Source: an uncultured Sphingomonadaceae bacterium
GTDB taxonomy: Bacteria; Pseudomonadota; Alphaproteobacteria; Sphingomonadales; Sphingomonadaceae
Direction of reading: 5' to 3'
DNA length: 64,000 nucleotides
Assembly (NCBI GenBank): GCA_947496865.1
Contig: CANMEE010000001.1
Coordinates: 673,501-737,500, forward strand
The notes under the pieces are model-generated. The model searched no databases. It was not told the DNA's origin and was given only the letters and a program-made list of their open reading frames with translations. The position numbers and the translations under genes were made by a program. Below are positions 53,044-61,636 of the stretch, piece by piece; the stretch's first letter is position 1, and the number at the start of each line of letters is the position of its first letter.

Positions 53044-54339
53044 ATGATCCGGCATCTGATTGCAATTGCAACATTAGGCTTCGCAGCACCGACTTGGGCG
53101 GCGGAGGAAAAGCCGATGGCTCCCGTTACCATCATTACAGTCGGCAATCTTATCGCTGATCCTGCCCAAGGGGCTTCCGGTCCGGCGACGATCACGGTCA
53201 GCGGCGGACAAATTGTCGATATAAGCCAAGGCTCTGTCGTACCCTCTGCCCCTGAGGATCATGTTACCATTGTGGACATGTCCGACAAGACCGTCATGCC
53301 CGGGCTAATCGATCTGCACGTCCACCTGACCGGCGACCCTGGTGGAGATTTTTGGAAACAGGCCACCGAACCGGCCGAGTGGGGCGTCGTGGTTGGCGCG
53401 AAAAATGCGCTGCTTACCGTCAAGGCTGGATTCACGACCGTACGCGAAGCGGGCTCTTCCCAATATTCCGCTTTCTCGCTGCGCAAGGGAACAGCTGAAG
53501 GCCTCGTACCTGGACCGCGCATCATTGCCGCCGGCCCGGCCCTCGCCATTGTCGGCGGCCATGGCGATACCACCGGGTTCAAGGAAGACATTAATGATGC
53601 CTTGGCCAGCGGCTATAGCTGCACAGGCCCCGTTCAATGCGCGGAGAAAGTGCGCAAAGCATCGCGCGCAGGTTCTGACATCATCAAGATTACCGCCACC
53701 GGCGGCGTGCTATCGCAACAAGGCCGCGGCCTCGAAGCGCATTTTACCGATGCGGAAATGACATCAATTGCCGATACCGCCCATTCGCTCGGACTGAAGG
53801 TCATGGCTCATGCCCATGGCGCGCGCGGGATCGAAGCGGCTGCGCGGGCGGGTATCGATACAATTGACCATGGTACATTTGCCGATGAAGCCGCGCTAAG
53901 GGCGATGAAAGCCAGCGGCTCTGCGCTCGTGCCCACGCTCATGGCTTTCCAAGGGGTCGGCGAAGGGCTCGGCAAAGGCATTTACACCCCGGTGGTCGAG
54001 GATAAAATCCGTGAGACACTGGGCAGCGTCGGCAAGGCCGTCACCATGGCTAAGAAAATGGGCGTACCCGTTGCCTTTGGCACCGATGCCGGTGTTTTTG
54101 ATCATGGCCGCAATGCCGAAGAATTTGCGTTGATGGTCCGCCACGGACTGACACCCCGCGAAGCCGTCATCAGCGCGACAACACTCGCCGCTGAAGTACT
54201 AGGCATGGACGGACAGATTGGCCGCATTGCCAACGGCTATTCCGCTGACCTGATTGCATTTGATGGCAATCCTCTGGAGGATGTCACGGTGCTGGAAAAT
54301 ATCGATTGGGTGATGGTTCGCGGTCGCGTGATTGACTGA
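53044..54339 (+). CDS. Secreted amidohydrolase-family metal-dependent hydrolase
   Basis: 431 aa. Signal peptide MIRHLIAIATLGFAAPTWAAE. Amidohydrolase metal-site motifs: PGLIDLHVHLTGD (HxH), an active-site Lys in DIIKITATGGV, MAHAHGARGIEAA, IDTIDHGTFAD and AFGTDAGVFDHGRN (Asp). Nearest comparisons are imidazolonepropionase- or Xaa-Pro-dipeptidase-like amidohydrolases of periplasmic type; the substrate may be a cyclic amide or peptide. The P4H-like gene starts 8 bp after its stop, so they are probably an operon. Confidence 0.88.
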   Translation: MIRHLIAIATLGFAAPTWAAEEKPMAPVTIITVGNLIADPAQGASGPATITVSGGQIVDISQGSVVPSAPEDHVTIVDMSDKTVMPGLIDLHVHLTGDPGGDFWKQATEPAEWGVVVGAKNALLTVKAGFTTVREAGSSQYSAFSLRKGTAEGLVPGPRIIAAGPALAIVGGHGDTTGFKEDINDALASGYSCTGPVQCAEKVRKASRAGSDIIKITATGGVLSQQGRGLEAHFTDAEMTSIADTAHSLGLKVMAHAHGARGIEAAARAGIDTIDHGTFADEAALRAMKASGSALVPTLMAFQGVGEGLGKGIYTPVVEDKIRETLGSVGKAVTMAKKMGVPVAFGTDAGVFDHGRNAEEFALMVRHGLTPREAVISATTLAAEVLGMDGQIGRIANGYSADLIAFDGNPLEDVTVLENIDWVMVRGRVID

Positions 54340-54347
54340 GATTAGTG

Positions 54348-55052
54348 ATGAACGCGCCTGCCATCAAAACCAAAGCGACCCGCAATAACAGTCCAAAGCG
54401 TCTTGCTGAAATTACCCGCTCAGTCACCGACCGGCTGAATGCCCATCCGCATGTCCAATGGCTGGAAAGTCCGCATGCGCAGTTATTTGTTTGTCAGAAT
54501 TTCCTCACCGACAAGGATTGCGATTTGTTGATCAAAATGATCGACGCCGAAGCGGTCCCCTCGAGCCTCTATACCGGCACCGAGCAAGATGGCTTCAGAA
54601 CCAGTTATAGCTGCAATGTCAGCGCGCATGACAAGGATATCCAGCGCATCGAACAGAGCCTCTGCGACCTGATGGGGCTAGAAAATTCCTATAGCGAGGT
54701 CTTGCAAGGACAACGGTATGAAGAGGGGCAGGAATTTAAGCCTCATCATGATTTCTTCCACGAAACCGAAGATTACTGGACCAGGATCGAGGCCAATAAT
54801 GGCGGGCAGCGGAGCTGGACCGCCATGGCTTATCTCAATGAGCCGGAACAAGGCGGCGCAACATCTTTTCCGCAGCTCGACTACCAAGTCGAACCGCGCA
54901 AGGGCATGTTGTTGATCTGGAATAATATGGGACCGGACGGTCGCCCCAATCTCAACACGCTGCATGCCGGAACGCCGGTCGTCAAAGGCACAAAATATAT
55001 CATCACCAAATGGTTCCGTCTGAACAGGTGGAAAGGTCGCTGGAAGCAATAA
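54348..55052 (+). CDS. Prolyl 4-hydroxylase-like 2OG-Fe(II) oxygenase
   Basis: 234 aa from ATG 54348 (a GTG one codon earlier). Motifs of the 2-oxoglutarate, iron-dependent oxygenase family: RYEEGQEFKPHHDFFHE carries HxD, then LNEPEQGGATSFPQL, and TLHAGTPVVKGTKYIITKWFR with the distal His and the 2OG-binding Lys/Arg. Such P4H-alpha-type enzymes hydroxylate proline or related residues in proteins; the bacterial target is unknown. It lies 8 bp after a secreted amidohydrolase gene. Confidence 0.87.
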   Translation: MNAPAIKTKATRNNSPKRLAEITRSVTDRLNAHPHVQWLESPHAQLFVCQNFLTDKDCDLLIKMIDAEAVPSSLYTGTEQDGFRTSYSCNVSAHDKDIQRIEQSLCDLMGLENSYSEVLQGQRYEEGQEFKPHHDFFHETEDYWTRIEANNGGQRSWTAMAYLNEPEQGGATSFPQLDYQVEPRKGMLLIWNNMGPDGRPNLNTLHAGTPVVKGTKYIITKWFRLNRWKGRWKQ

Positions 55053-55096
55053 GCCACCGCCATAGTCTCGTTTCCGGCCTTAAACAACGCATGGTC

Positions 55097-55130
55097 ACGG
55101 ACCAACGACCGACTCCCTTCGACCAACGAC
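55097..55130 (+). promoter_or_regulatory. LytTR-type tandem repeat upstream of the DUF885 gene
   Basis: ACCAACGAC at 55101-55109 and again at 55122-55130, exactly 21 bp apart and identical over nine bases; the extended 13-mers match at 10 positions. The 12-bp spacer and direct orientation fit LytTR sites. The second repeat ends 70 bp before the ATG at 55201, almost the same distance (69 bp) as in the kinase operon. Confidence 0.72.
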
Positions 55131-55200
55131 ATCGGCAATCGTTGCAGGTGAAACCAAGCCGTGTTAGCCGTGCATAACAGCATTAAATTAGGGAAACATC

Positions 55201-57036
55201 ATGATCAAGAAAACTCTCGCTCTGCTCGCCAGTGCCAGCCTCCTCGCCAGCGCTTCGGCTGCCAGCGCCAACAGCCTGTCCGTAACCAGCGCGGCTGCTG
55301 CGCAAGAGGAAGCCGCCAAGCCAGCAATGACCGAGGGCGAGAAGATGAAAGCCCTGTTCGCACAAAGCGATGCAGACAGTCTGGAACGCAATCCGATTGG
55401 CGCCCTGTTCCGCGGCGACGAACGCTATGCCGATCGTCTCGGTGATTATATCAGCGATGAATATTTTGCTGCCGAACTGGCTGCTGAAGAAAAAGAACTG
55501 GCCGCGTTAATGGCCATCGACCGCACCAAGCTGAGTGTGACTGACAAGATTGCCTATGATGTCTTCATGCGCGACAAAAAACAGGCGATCAAAGGCATGT
55601 CCAAAGAAATTATGGACCTGACCGTTGTCCGCCCGCTCAACCATTTTAGCGGCTTTCACACTTTCTACCCGAATTTCGCATCGGGCAAAGGCGCCGCTCC
55701 ATTCAAAACGCTTAAAAATTACGAAGATAATCTGAAACGCCATGCCGAGTTTATTACGCTGATCGACCGTTCGGTTGGCCGGTTCCGTCAAGGCATGGAC
55801 AGCGGTGTGGTCGAAACGAAACTAACCGTTGGCAATGTGATCGAGCAGCTCGCCACGCAAATCGGACTGGGTCTCGAAAACAGCCCCTTCATGGCGCCCA
55901 CAAAAGCGTTTCCGGAAGATTTCAGCGACGCGGACAAAAGCCGACTGACTGCTGAATATGAAGGGATGACGACAAAAATCTTCGCGTCTTATCAGACCAT
56001 GCATGATTTTCTGAAAAACGAATATCTGCCCGTGGCCCGCGAAGGCGTTGGCCTGTCCTACATGAAGGGCGGCGACGTGATGTATAAGCATCTGATCGAG
56101 GGCACGACAACCTTGCCGCTGGAAGCAGACTATATCCATAATCTAGGCGTCAGCGAAGTCGCCCGGATCAAAACCGAAATGGAAGCGATCAAGGATGAAG
56201 TGGGCTTTGAAGGCAGCTTGTCCGAATTTTTCACCTATTTGCGTACCGATTCCAAATTTCATCCAGAATCGCGCGAAGCCCTGACGCAAGGCTATTATGA
56301 TCTCGGCAAAGAGGTCGACAAGGTGATTGCGACCCAGTTCAAGGTGCTACCAAAATCTCCGCTTGAAATTCGGCCATATGATGAGTCGATTGAAAAATTT
56401 CAGGCCGGTGGCTCCTATCAAAGCGGTACACCAGATGGCTCGCGCGCCGGTGTATTCTACTTCAACGCCTATGACCTGCCCTCACGGAACACATCGGGCA
56501 TGACCACATTATATCTTCATGAAGGCGCGCCGGGTCACCATTTCCAGATTTCTCTGGCACAGGAAAATGAAGACCTGCCCAATTTTATGCGCTTTGGCGG
56601 CAACACCGCTTTTGTCGAAGGCTGGGCGCTGTATTCCGAGAAACTCGGCTTCCCCATGGGTATGTTTGACGACCCCTATCAGCGTTTCGGTCATCTCGAT
56701 GACGAGATGCTTCGCGCGATGCGGCTGGTAGTCGACACTGGCCTGCACAGCAAAAAATGGACGCGTGAACAAGCCATCAAATATATGCTGGATAACTCGA
56801 GCATGGGAGAGACCGATGCCACGGCAGAAGTCGAACGCTATATCGCGATTCCTTCACAAGCGCTGGCATATAAGATCGGTGCTTTGACCATCCAGCGACT
56901 GAAGAAAAAGGCGCAAGAGAGGCTTGGCGACAAATTTGATCCACGCGAATTTCATGATCAGATACTGAACACCGGCGCATTGCCAATGACAGTATTGGAA
57001 AAGAAAATTGACGATTGGATTGCAACGCAGGTTTAA
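55201..57036 (+). CDS. Secreted DUF885-family protein (predicted metallohydrolase)
   Basis: 611 aa. Signal peptide MIKKTLALLASASLLASASAASA. DUF885 features: RFRQGMDSGVVETKLTVGNV, REGVGLSYMKGGDVMYKHLIEGTT, and the zinc-site pattern YLHEGAPGHHFQISLAQE (HExxxGHH-like), then AFVEGWALYSEKLGFPMGM. The family has a peptidase-like architecture and unknown substrate. AGGGA precedes the ATG. The direct-repeat pair upstream suggests control by the LytTR regulator at 46.5 kb. It ends at a large hairpin. Confidence 0.85.
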   Translation: MIKKTLALLASASLLASASAASANSLSVTSAAAAQEEAAKPAMTEGEKMKALFAQSDADSLERNPIGALFRGDERYADRLGDYISDEYFAAELAAEEKELAALMAIDRTKLSVTDKIAYDVFMRDKKQAIKGMSKEIMDLTVVRPLNHFSGFHTFYPNFASGKGAAPFKTLKNYEDNLKRHAEFITLIDRSVGRFRQGMDSGVVETKLTVGNVIEQLATQIGLGLENSPFMAPTKAFPEDFSDADKSRLTAEYEGMTTKIFASYQTMHDFLKNEYLPVAREGVGLSYMKGGDVMYKHLIEGTTTLPLEADYIHNLGVSEVARIKTEMEAIKDEVGFEGSLSEFFTYLRTDSKFHPESREALTQGYYDLGKEVDKVIATQFKVLPKSPLEIRPYDESIEKFQAGGSYQSGTPDGSRAGVFYFNAYDLPSRNTSGMTTLYLHEGAPGHHFQISLAQENEDLPNFMRFGGNTAFVEGWALYSEKLGFPMGMFDDPYQRFGHLDDEMLRAMRLVVDTGLHSKKWTREQAIKYMLDNSSMGETDATAEVERYIAIPSQALAYKIGALTIQRLKKKAQERLGDKFDPREFHDQILNTGALPMTVLEKKIDDWIATQV

Positions 57037-57068
57037 ATTGACCTGATTGGCCAATTTACCAAATCACT

Positions 57069-57121
57069 ATTGCCCTTATACTCGTCACGCTATTATGCTG
57101 CGTGACAAGTATAGGGGCAAT
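57069..57121 (+). terminator. Large hairpin after DUF885 gene and over the next gene's RBS
   Basis: 22-bp arms (ATTGCCCTTATACTCGTCACGC at 57069-57090 and its inverse at 57100-57121, 20 of 22 matching), followed by TTTTT. As a terminator it closes the DUF885 transcript. As the leader of the next gene it holds the only Shine-Dalgarno-like stretch (AGGGG) of that gene in its right arm, so it may also control translation. Confidence 0.8.
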
Positions 57122-57127
57122 TTTTAC

Positions 57128-58636
57128 ATGATGCGTTTGGTAGCTATATCTATTTTTATAATTTTCGTTGCGTCGAGCGTTCCGGCGCAAGCGAAATGGG
57201 TTGAGGCAAGCAGCGACCATTTCGTTATTTATGCTGACAGAAGCGAAAAAAGCGTTCGAGCCTATGCTGAACGATTGGAGCTTTTCCACGCGGCATTGGC
57301 AGCGGGTAAGGATGATATTATCTCCAAGCCCAGCCCATCCAACCGCGTTACAATATTTGTGGTTGGCAGCAAAACCAGAGTCCGTAAATTGGCGAAAGAT
57401 GGCAATAAATATCTTGGCGGTTTTTACCTGCCGCGAGCGGGAGGTACTGTCGCTATCGTGCCGGAGCTGAGGAAATCGGCAAATAAATATACAAGTTCGC
57501 CAGAACAGATATTGTTTCATGAATATGCCCATCACTTCATGTACGGGCTAACCAATTATTCCTTTCCGCGTTGGTTCAGCGAAGGGTTTGCGGAATTTTA
57601 TTCCACCGTCAAATTTGAGAAAAATGGCGACGTTGGTTTAGGCTTGCCAGCCATTCATCGGGCTTACGAACTGGGACAATCCAAAGAAGTCCCTTTGGAG
57701 ACCTTGCTGAACACCAAGGAATATCTTGCGAATAAATCCAAACGCTATGATAATTTTTATGGCAAAAGTTGGCTGTTATTCCATTATTTGACATTCAACA
57801 ATGAACGCAGGAAACAGCTTGGAAATTATCAGATCAAGTTAATGGGCGGTGCCTCTGAAAAGGAAGCGGCCGAGGTTTTTGGCGATCTTGAACAACTATC
57901 TAAAGAATTGGATCAATACCAAAAGAGCAGGAAATGGAGCTATATTCGGCAACCCCGCGCCAACCTGAATATTGGGCAGATCACTGTCAGAATATTAGGG
58001 GCCGGGGAGGCTGCAATGATGCCTATCCGTATTAGGTCCAAACGCGGAGTGAACCGCGACCAAGCCATTGAACTACTGCCTGAAGCGCAAAAAATTGCAG
58101 CAAAATTTCCTGATGATCCGGCGGTACAAGCGGCTCTTGCAGAAGCAGAATATGATGCTGGTCACGCCAGTGCGGCTATAGCGGCGGCTGATCGAGCGTT
58201 GGCGAAAAACCCAAAACAGATGAACGCCCATATCCAAAAAGGCTATGCATTGGCTAAATTGGCAAGGGATAACGACGATCCTGAAGCAGCATGGAAAAAG
58301 GTACGGCGCCAATTTGTCAAAGCGAACAAGATCGAGAATGATCACCCGATTCCCTTGCTCTATTATTATGAAAGCTACCGCGATGCAGGCGATGACATAC
58401 CCGAGATAGCGGTACGGGGTCTCGAACGCGCTTTGGCCTTGGCGCCTTTTGATTCAGGATTACGGTGGATGGTTGCCAATCAACATGCACAAGACAAGCG
58501 CTTTGACCATGCCATCCAGACTTTGCGTCCGTTGGCTTATAGTCCTCATAGATCCAAGCAGTCCGACCTTGCTGAAAAATTACTGATCGCGCTGGAACAG
58601 GAAAGGGATAAAGACAAGCAAACAGCGGCGGAATAG
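57128..58636 (+). CDS. Secreted zinc metallopeptidase with TPR-like C-terminal region
   Basis: 502 aa from ATG 57128 (or 57131); the longer open frame runs through the hairpin and is not supported. Signal peptide to VPAQA. Gluzincin pattern: HEYAHHF (His131, Glu132, His135) and a following Glu in WFSEGFAEF (Glu152). After residue about 330 there are TPR-like helices (DPAVQAALAEAEYDAGHASAAIAAADRALAKNPKQMNAHIQKGYALAK). A basal lipoprotein or wall-processing role is possible. It has no usual ribosome-binding site; the hairpin at 57069-57121 covers the region. Confidence 0.78.
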   Translation: MMRLVAISIFIIFVASSVPAQAKWVEASSDHFVIYADRSEKSVRAYAERLELFHAALAAGKDDIISKPSPSNRVTIFVVGSKTRVRKLAKDGNKYLGGFYLPRAGGTVAIVPELRKSANKYTSSPEQILFHEYAHHFMYGLTNYSFPRWFSEGFAEFYSTVKFEKNGDVGLGLPAIHRAYELGQSKEVPLETLLNTKEYLANKSKRYDNFYGKSWLLFHYLTFNNERRKQLGNYQIKLMGGASEKEAAEVFGDLEQLSKELDQYQKSRKWSYIRQPRANLNIGQITVRILGAGEAAMMPIRIRSKRGVNRDQAIELLPEAQKIAAKFPDDPAVQAALAEAEYDAGHASAAIAAADRALAKNPKQMNAHIQKGYALAKLARDNDDPEAAWKKVRRQFVKANKIENDHPIPLLYYYESYRDAGDDIPEIAVRGLERALALAPFDSGLRWMVANQHAQDKRFDHAIQTLRPLAYSPHRSKQSDLAEKLLIALEQERDKDKQTAAE

Positions 58637-58653
58637 AGATATTGCTATTCTAT

Positions 58654-59136
58654 CTAAGGTTGCCGCGACTGATCCAGAAGCACCCGGATTTGTGTCAATT
58701 GCGGTAATATCACCTGCCATATGTCAGGCGGAATATTCTGCCGCAACGTCGCTGCCACGGGCACCAGAGCCGCCACAGCGTTGTTTCTCAACTGTGCGCC
58801 AGCTGCGGTGACAGCCACCCGTCTTATCCGGCGATCATCGGGGTCATGGATCAATTGGATCAATCCTTTATCCTCTAACCTGCGCACGGTCGATGACATG
58901 GTCGGTTGCGCCACTTGCATCGCGCTGGCGAGTTCACTGATCGTCTCCTCGACATCAAGCCGCAGAAGATGATTGAGCACTGAAAATTGCGCGACGGTCA
59001 TGCCTTTGGGCAAATGCGACTGAAATAGATTTTCCGCAAGCTGGTTGATGATACCGATCTCGGTCATCACAGCGAATTCTATAGGGTCGCCATCCAGTCC
59101 TGCTGACTTTGGTTCTGCGCGCATGTCTTCGGTCAT
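58654..59136 (-). CDS. MarR-family transcriptional regulator
   Basis: 160 aa. Winged-helix core: LFQSHLPKGMTVAQFSVLNHLLRLDVEETISELASAMQVAQPTMSSTVRRLEDKGLIQLIHDPDDRRIRRVAVTAAG. It is the second gene of a leftward operon after the Acg-type oxidoreductase (9-bp gap). The palindrome ATAGATATCTAT upstream of that gene is the likely operator, so it probably represses its own operon until a ligand or redox signal binds. Confidence 0.9.
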   Translation of the reverse strand: MTEDMRAEPKSAGLDGDPIEFAVMTEIGIINQLAENLFQSHLPKGMTVAQFSVLNHLLRLDVEETISELASAMQVAQPTMSSTVRRLEDKGLIQLIHDPDDRRIRRVAVTAAGAQLRNNAVAALVPVAATLRQNIPPDIWQVILPQLTQIRVLLDQSRQP

Positions 59137-59145
59137 GAGGTGCCT

Positions 59146-60309
59146 TTAGGCGGTTACGAGTATAGATTCCACCGGCCATCGGGGGGACGGTTCTGGAACG
59201 GCTGCATAGCCGAAGCGGAAGAAACCTTGAACCCTTGCTGGCGCAGACACTCCAACATAGTCGTGATACTGATCGTAAAGCGCCGCCATTTCGGGAAATT
59301 CCTGCAATATCTGGCTCACCGGATGCATCGCGAGCCCCAGAGCGGTCGCCGCCTGATTAATTCTCACCCAGGCGGCCCCGGATTGCAATTGTGCCTTTCG
59401 GCTATTGTCCGCAGAAATTAACCAGCCAAAGCTGCTCGTATTACGGAGCATCTCTTGATACATCGCAATACCGGTTTCATAGGCTTTCGTGCCCTTCGTG
59501 CCGAGTTGTTCGCGAGAGATCACCCCGCCCAACCGCAACGCTTCCATCATCGGACCGCTCAAATCAATACCGTCCGGGTTGGCGTTGACCTCATTGGCGC
59601 CGATGCGCATCAAATCAACGCTCTCTTTTTGGGTGCGAGCCGTGTCATATTCAACCAACCATGCCTCCCAACTCAACTCTCGCAGTTTCATTACCTTATC
59701 CGCGTCGCTGGTAAGAGCGAGCGACAAACCCGGTATTGGGCGCCTCACAAATGCCATGGCCTGAAGCGCGGCAAATGCATCTTTTTTAACGCTGCGCTGC
59801 GTGTAGGGCTCTTTGGTGCTACGCCGGTTCAATATCGAACCGAATAGAGGATCGCTTTGGATGGTTGGGTCTTTAACCATCGTCACCGATGCAATAGGCC
59901 GTTTGTCCAGTACCGGTTGGGGTTCGCCTTCGGGGAAAGGGGCGATATCTGCACGATAGCCTTTTTCTGCGGCCGCTTGACGGAACAGTTCCAAAAATGC
60001 TCCAAAACCAATGGTAATCTGGCGGTTGGGCGGATCAGTATGCGGCAGGCGTTTCGCCAGATCGCAATAAACGACAAAACTGTCATCGCCGATTAGCCGT
60101 ACCTGCCATGGCTGACGATTATGCGGATTGGGTGCCAATATGGCATAGGCCAACGCATCCAGCCGCGGATCTCCAAAGCCTGCGGCTGCCTGTTTCCATG
60201 GTTCCTGTGCCTTGGCAATGGAACGTGTGCCCACATAAGCACCAAAGCCGCCGCCCAACAGCACAAGCGATGCGCCACCGCTAATCAGAACCCGTCTTCG
60301 CGAAACCAT
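59146..60309 (-). CDS. Acg-family FMN-binding oxidoreductase (nitroreductase-like) with Tat signal
   Basis: 387 aa. N-terminal SRRRVLISGGASLVLLGGG is a twin-arginine-type signal or anchor, so the folded flavoprotein is probably exported. Nitroreductase-like motifs: LAPNPHNRQPWQVRLIG (FMN-binding), LNRRSTKEPYTQR and GAAWVRINQAATALGLAMHPVSQ. The Acg group is a divergent nitroreductase family linked to stress and nitro or quinone reduction; exact activity is unknown. It is the promoter-proximal gene of the operon with the MarR regulator. ATAGATATCTAT lies just upstream. Confidence 0.85.
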   Translation of the reverse strand: MVSRRRVLISGGASLVLLGGGFGAYVGTRSIAKAQEPWKQAAAGFGDPRLDALAYAILAPNPHNRQPWQVRLIGDDSFVVYCDLAKRLPHTDPPNRQITIGFGAFLELFRQAAAEKGYRADIAPFPEGEPQPVLDKRPIASVTMVKDPTIQSDPLFGSILNRRSTKEPYTQRSVKKDAFAALQAMAFVRRPIPGLSLALTSDADKVMKLRELSWEAWLVEYDTARTQKESVDLMRIGANEVNANPDGIDLSGPMMEALRLGGVISREQLGTKGTKAYETGIAMYQEMLRNTSSFGWLISADNSRKAQLQSGAAWVRINQAATALGLAMHPVSQILQEFPEMAALYDQYHDYVGVSAPARVQGFFRFGYAAVPEPSPRWPVESILVTA

Positions 60310-60332
60310 ATCCGAATCTCCATTCTTATCTA

Positions 60333-60352
60333 ATATATAGATATCTATGTAT
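60333..60352 (-). promoter_or_regulatory. Candidate MarR operator
   Basis: A near-perfect palindrome with core ATAGATATCTAT (60337-60348) and flanking ATAT/GTAT lies 24-43 bp upstream of the Acg-type gene start. Position and symmetry suit a MarR-dimer operator overlapping the promoter. Not tested. Confidence 0.5.
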
Positions 60353-60691
60353 AAATGTCAGAATGTCAATGCGCATGCCTTGCCAAGCTATGGTTAGTTT
60401 TCTCTGGGCAAATTACCCATATTATGAATCCGGCGATTCAACTCGTCCGGCGCTAAGGGCAGAACAACCGTCTTCGCTTTCATCGCAACGGCAAAAATCT
60501 GTAAGGGAACGACACTGTTCAAACCCAGCTTGCAGCTGGCTTTTCGGCCTCTGAAAAAGGGTCCGAACACGGTTGAAAAGGGAAGAGATGAGAAGTGGCT
60601 GTTAACACTTTTTTAACTTTTTCGTTTAATAAAGGTTAACGCAATCAAAGCGAGTGGGGCATACTTAATTTGATCTGGTCTGCGATAGAAA
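60353..60691. other. Intergenic region between the Acg operon and the small protein at 60.7 kb
   Basis: About 340 bp with the Acg promoter side at the left. The middle has CCAGCTTGCAGCTGG, a perfect palindrome of 15 nt, and the right part is A/T-rich (AACTTTTTCGTTTAATAAAGG) and may hold the promoter of the next gene. No supported open frame. Confidence 0.4.
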
Positions 60692-60985
60692 ATGACACCT
60701 GCTTACTCCCCCGAAGCACATTTGTCCGAGACGGAACTTTATGTTCTGGGATCGCTCAATCAAGCTTGGCCGTCAGCTGCCACCATGACTCCAGATGTGA
60801 TCGGTTCCGATGACAATGGCGGTAATCCTGCGCTTTTTGTCGATGTTGTGCAGGGCCTAAGCGACAATGGCATGATTTTATATGAAGCGTTCCTGACCGG
60901 GCAATCCTCTGGACCACGCTTTCTAGACACAATGATTACTGCGCGTGGAAAAGCCGCTTTGCAAACAACCGATATGGAAGCCTGA
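60692..60985 (+). CDS. Small hypothetical protein
   Basis: 97 aa: MTPAYSPEAHLSETELYVLGSLNQAWPSAATM... No signal peptide. The sequence LYEAFLTGQSSGPRFLDTMITARGKAAL looks like an ordered helix-strand domain but I do not recognise it. The ATG has no clear Shine-Dalgarno sequence. Placed between the Acg operon and a GAF protein gene on the opposite strand. Confidence 0.55.
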   Translation: MTPAYSPEAHLSETELYVLGSLNQAWPSAATMTPDVIGSDDNGGNPALFVDVVQGLSDNGMILYEAFLTGQSSGPRFLDTMITARGKAALQTTDMEA

Positions 60986-61047
60986 AGCAAGAACAGCGCG
61001 AAAATTAGGAAACACGCATCTATTTGTTAACGGAAAGGTTAACAGTC

Positions 61048-61440
61048 TTAGGCATGAACGACGGCAGACGCCAATGCGGTAACGTGCTTTAGTACAGCCA
61101 GCTCTTTGTCACTCAAATCTCTAGTCTCATCGCCCGCACAGGCCACCATGCCAACGGTACGGCCATCGCCATTGCGCATCGGCACCGAGGCATACAGCCC
61201 AAGATGCTGTGTCATCGCACTGCGCGGGCTTCCCAACTGGGTCACATCTATGTCTGGATGACTGGCCGCCCAGCTTTTATCGCAAGACACAGCCATATGG
61301 GCGATAGTGTCAGCTGCACCAACTGCATCCGCATCGTCTCTGTCATAGAGCGTGATTGTTGCTACCGGCGTCGCGAGCAGCCGCGCGGCCATATTGGCCA
61401 GCAGGTCCAAGTCTTGTTCAACTGAAATATCTCTTTTCAT
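61048..61440 (-). CDS. Stand-alone GAF-domain protein
   Basis: 130 aa. Reads as one GAF domain: LANMAARLLATPVATITLYDRDD, CDKSWAASHPDIDVTQLGSPRSAMTQHLGLYASVPMRNGDGRTVGMVACAGDETRDLSDKELAVLKHVTALAS. The two Cys and Thr-rich loop may sense a small ligand or redox state. No output domain, so it may act on a partner protein. Divergent from argE. Confidence 0.75.
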   Translation of the reverse strand: MKRDISVEQDLDLLANMAARLLATPVATITLYDRDDADAVGAADTIAHMAVSCDKSWAASHPDIDVTQLGSPRSAMTQHLGLYASVPMRNGDGRTVGMVACAGDETRDLSDKELAVLKHVTALASAVVHA

Positions 61441-61636
61441 ACGCGATTTGGAACCTTTGATCTCAGTGAGGTTTACAGAGATGTTTTTAACATCTGGTTA
61501 ACCATCCGATGAGTTTCCCTAGCTAGATTCCCTCCACCCTCCAAATGACCCTGTGTAACATGCTGTAAAGCAGCTGAAAGATAAAGCTTTTTTTAAGCGC
61601 TTTCCCTTTTGTTAATGCTACGTTTATGTTGCTAGC

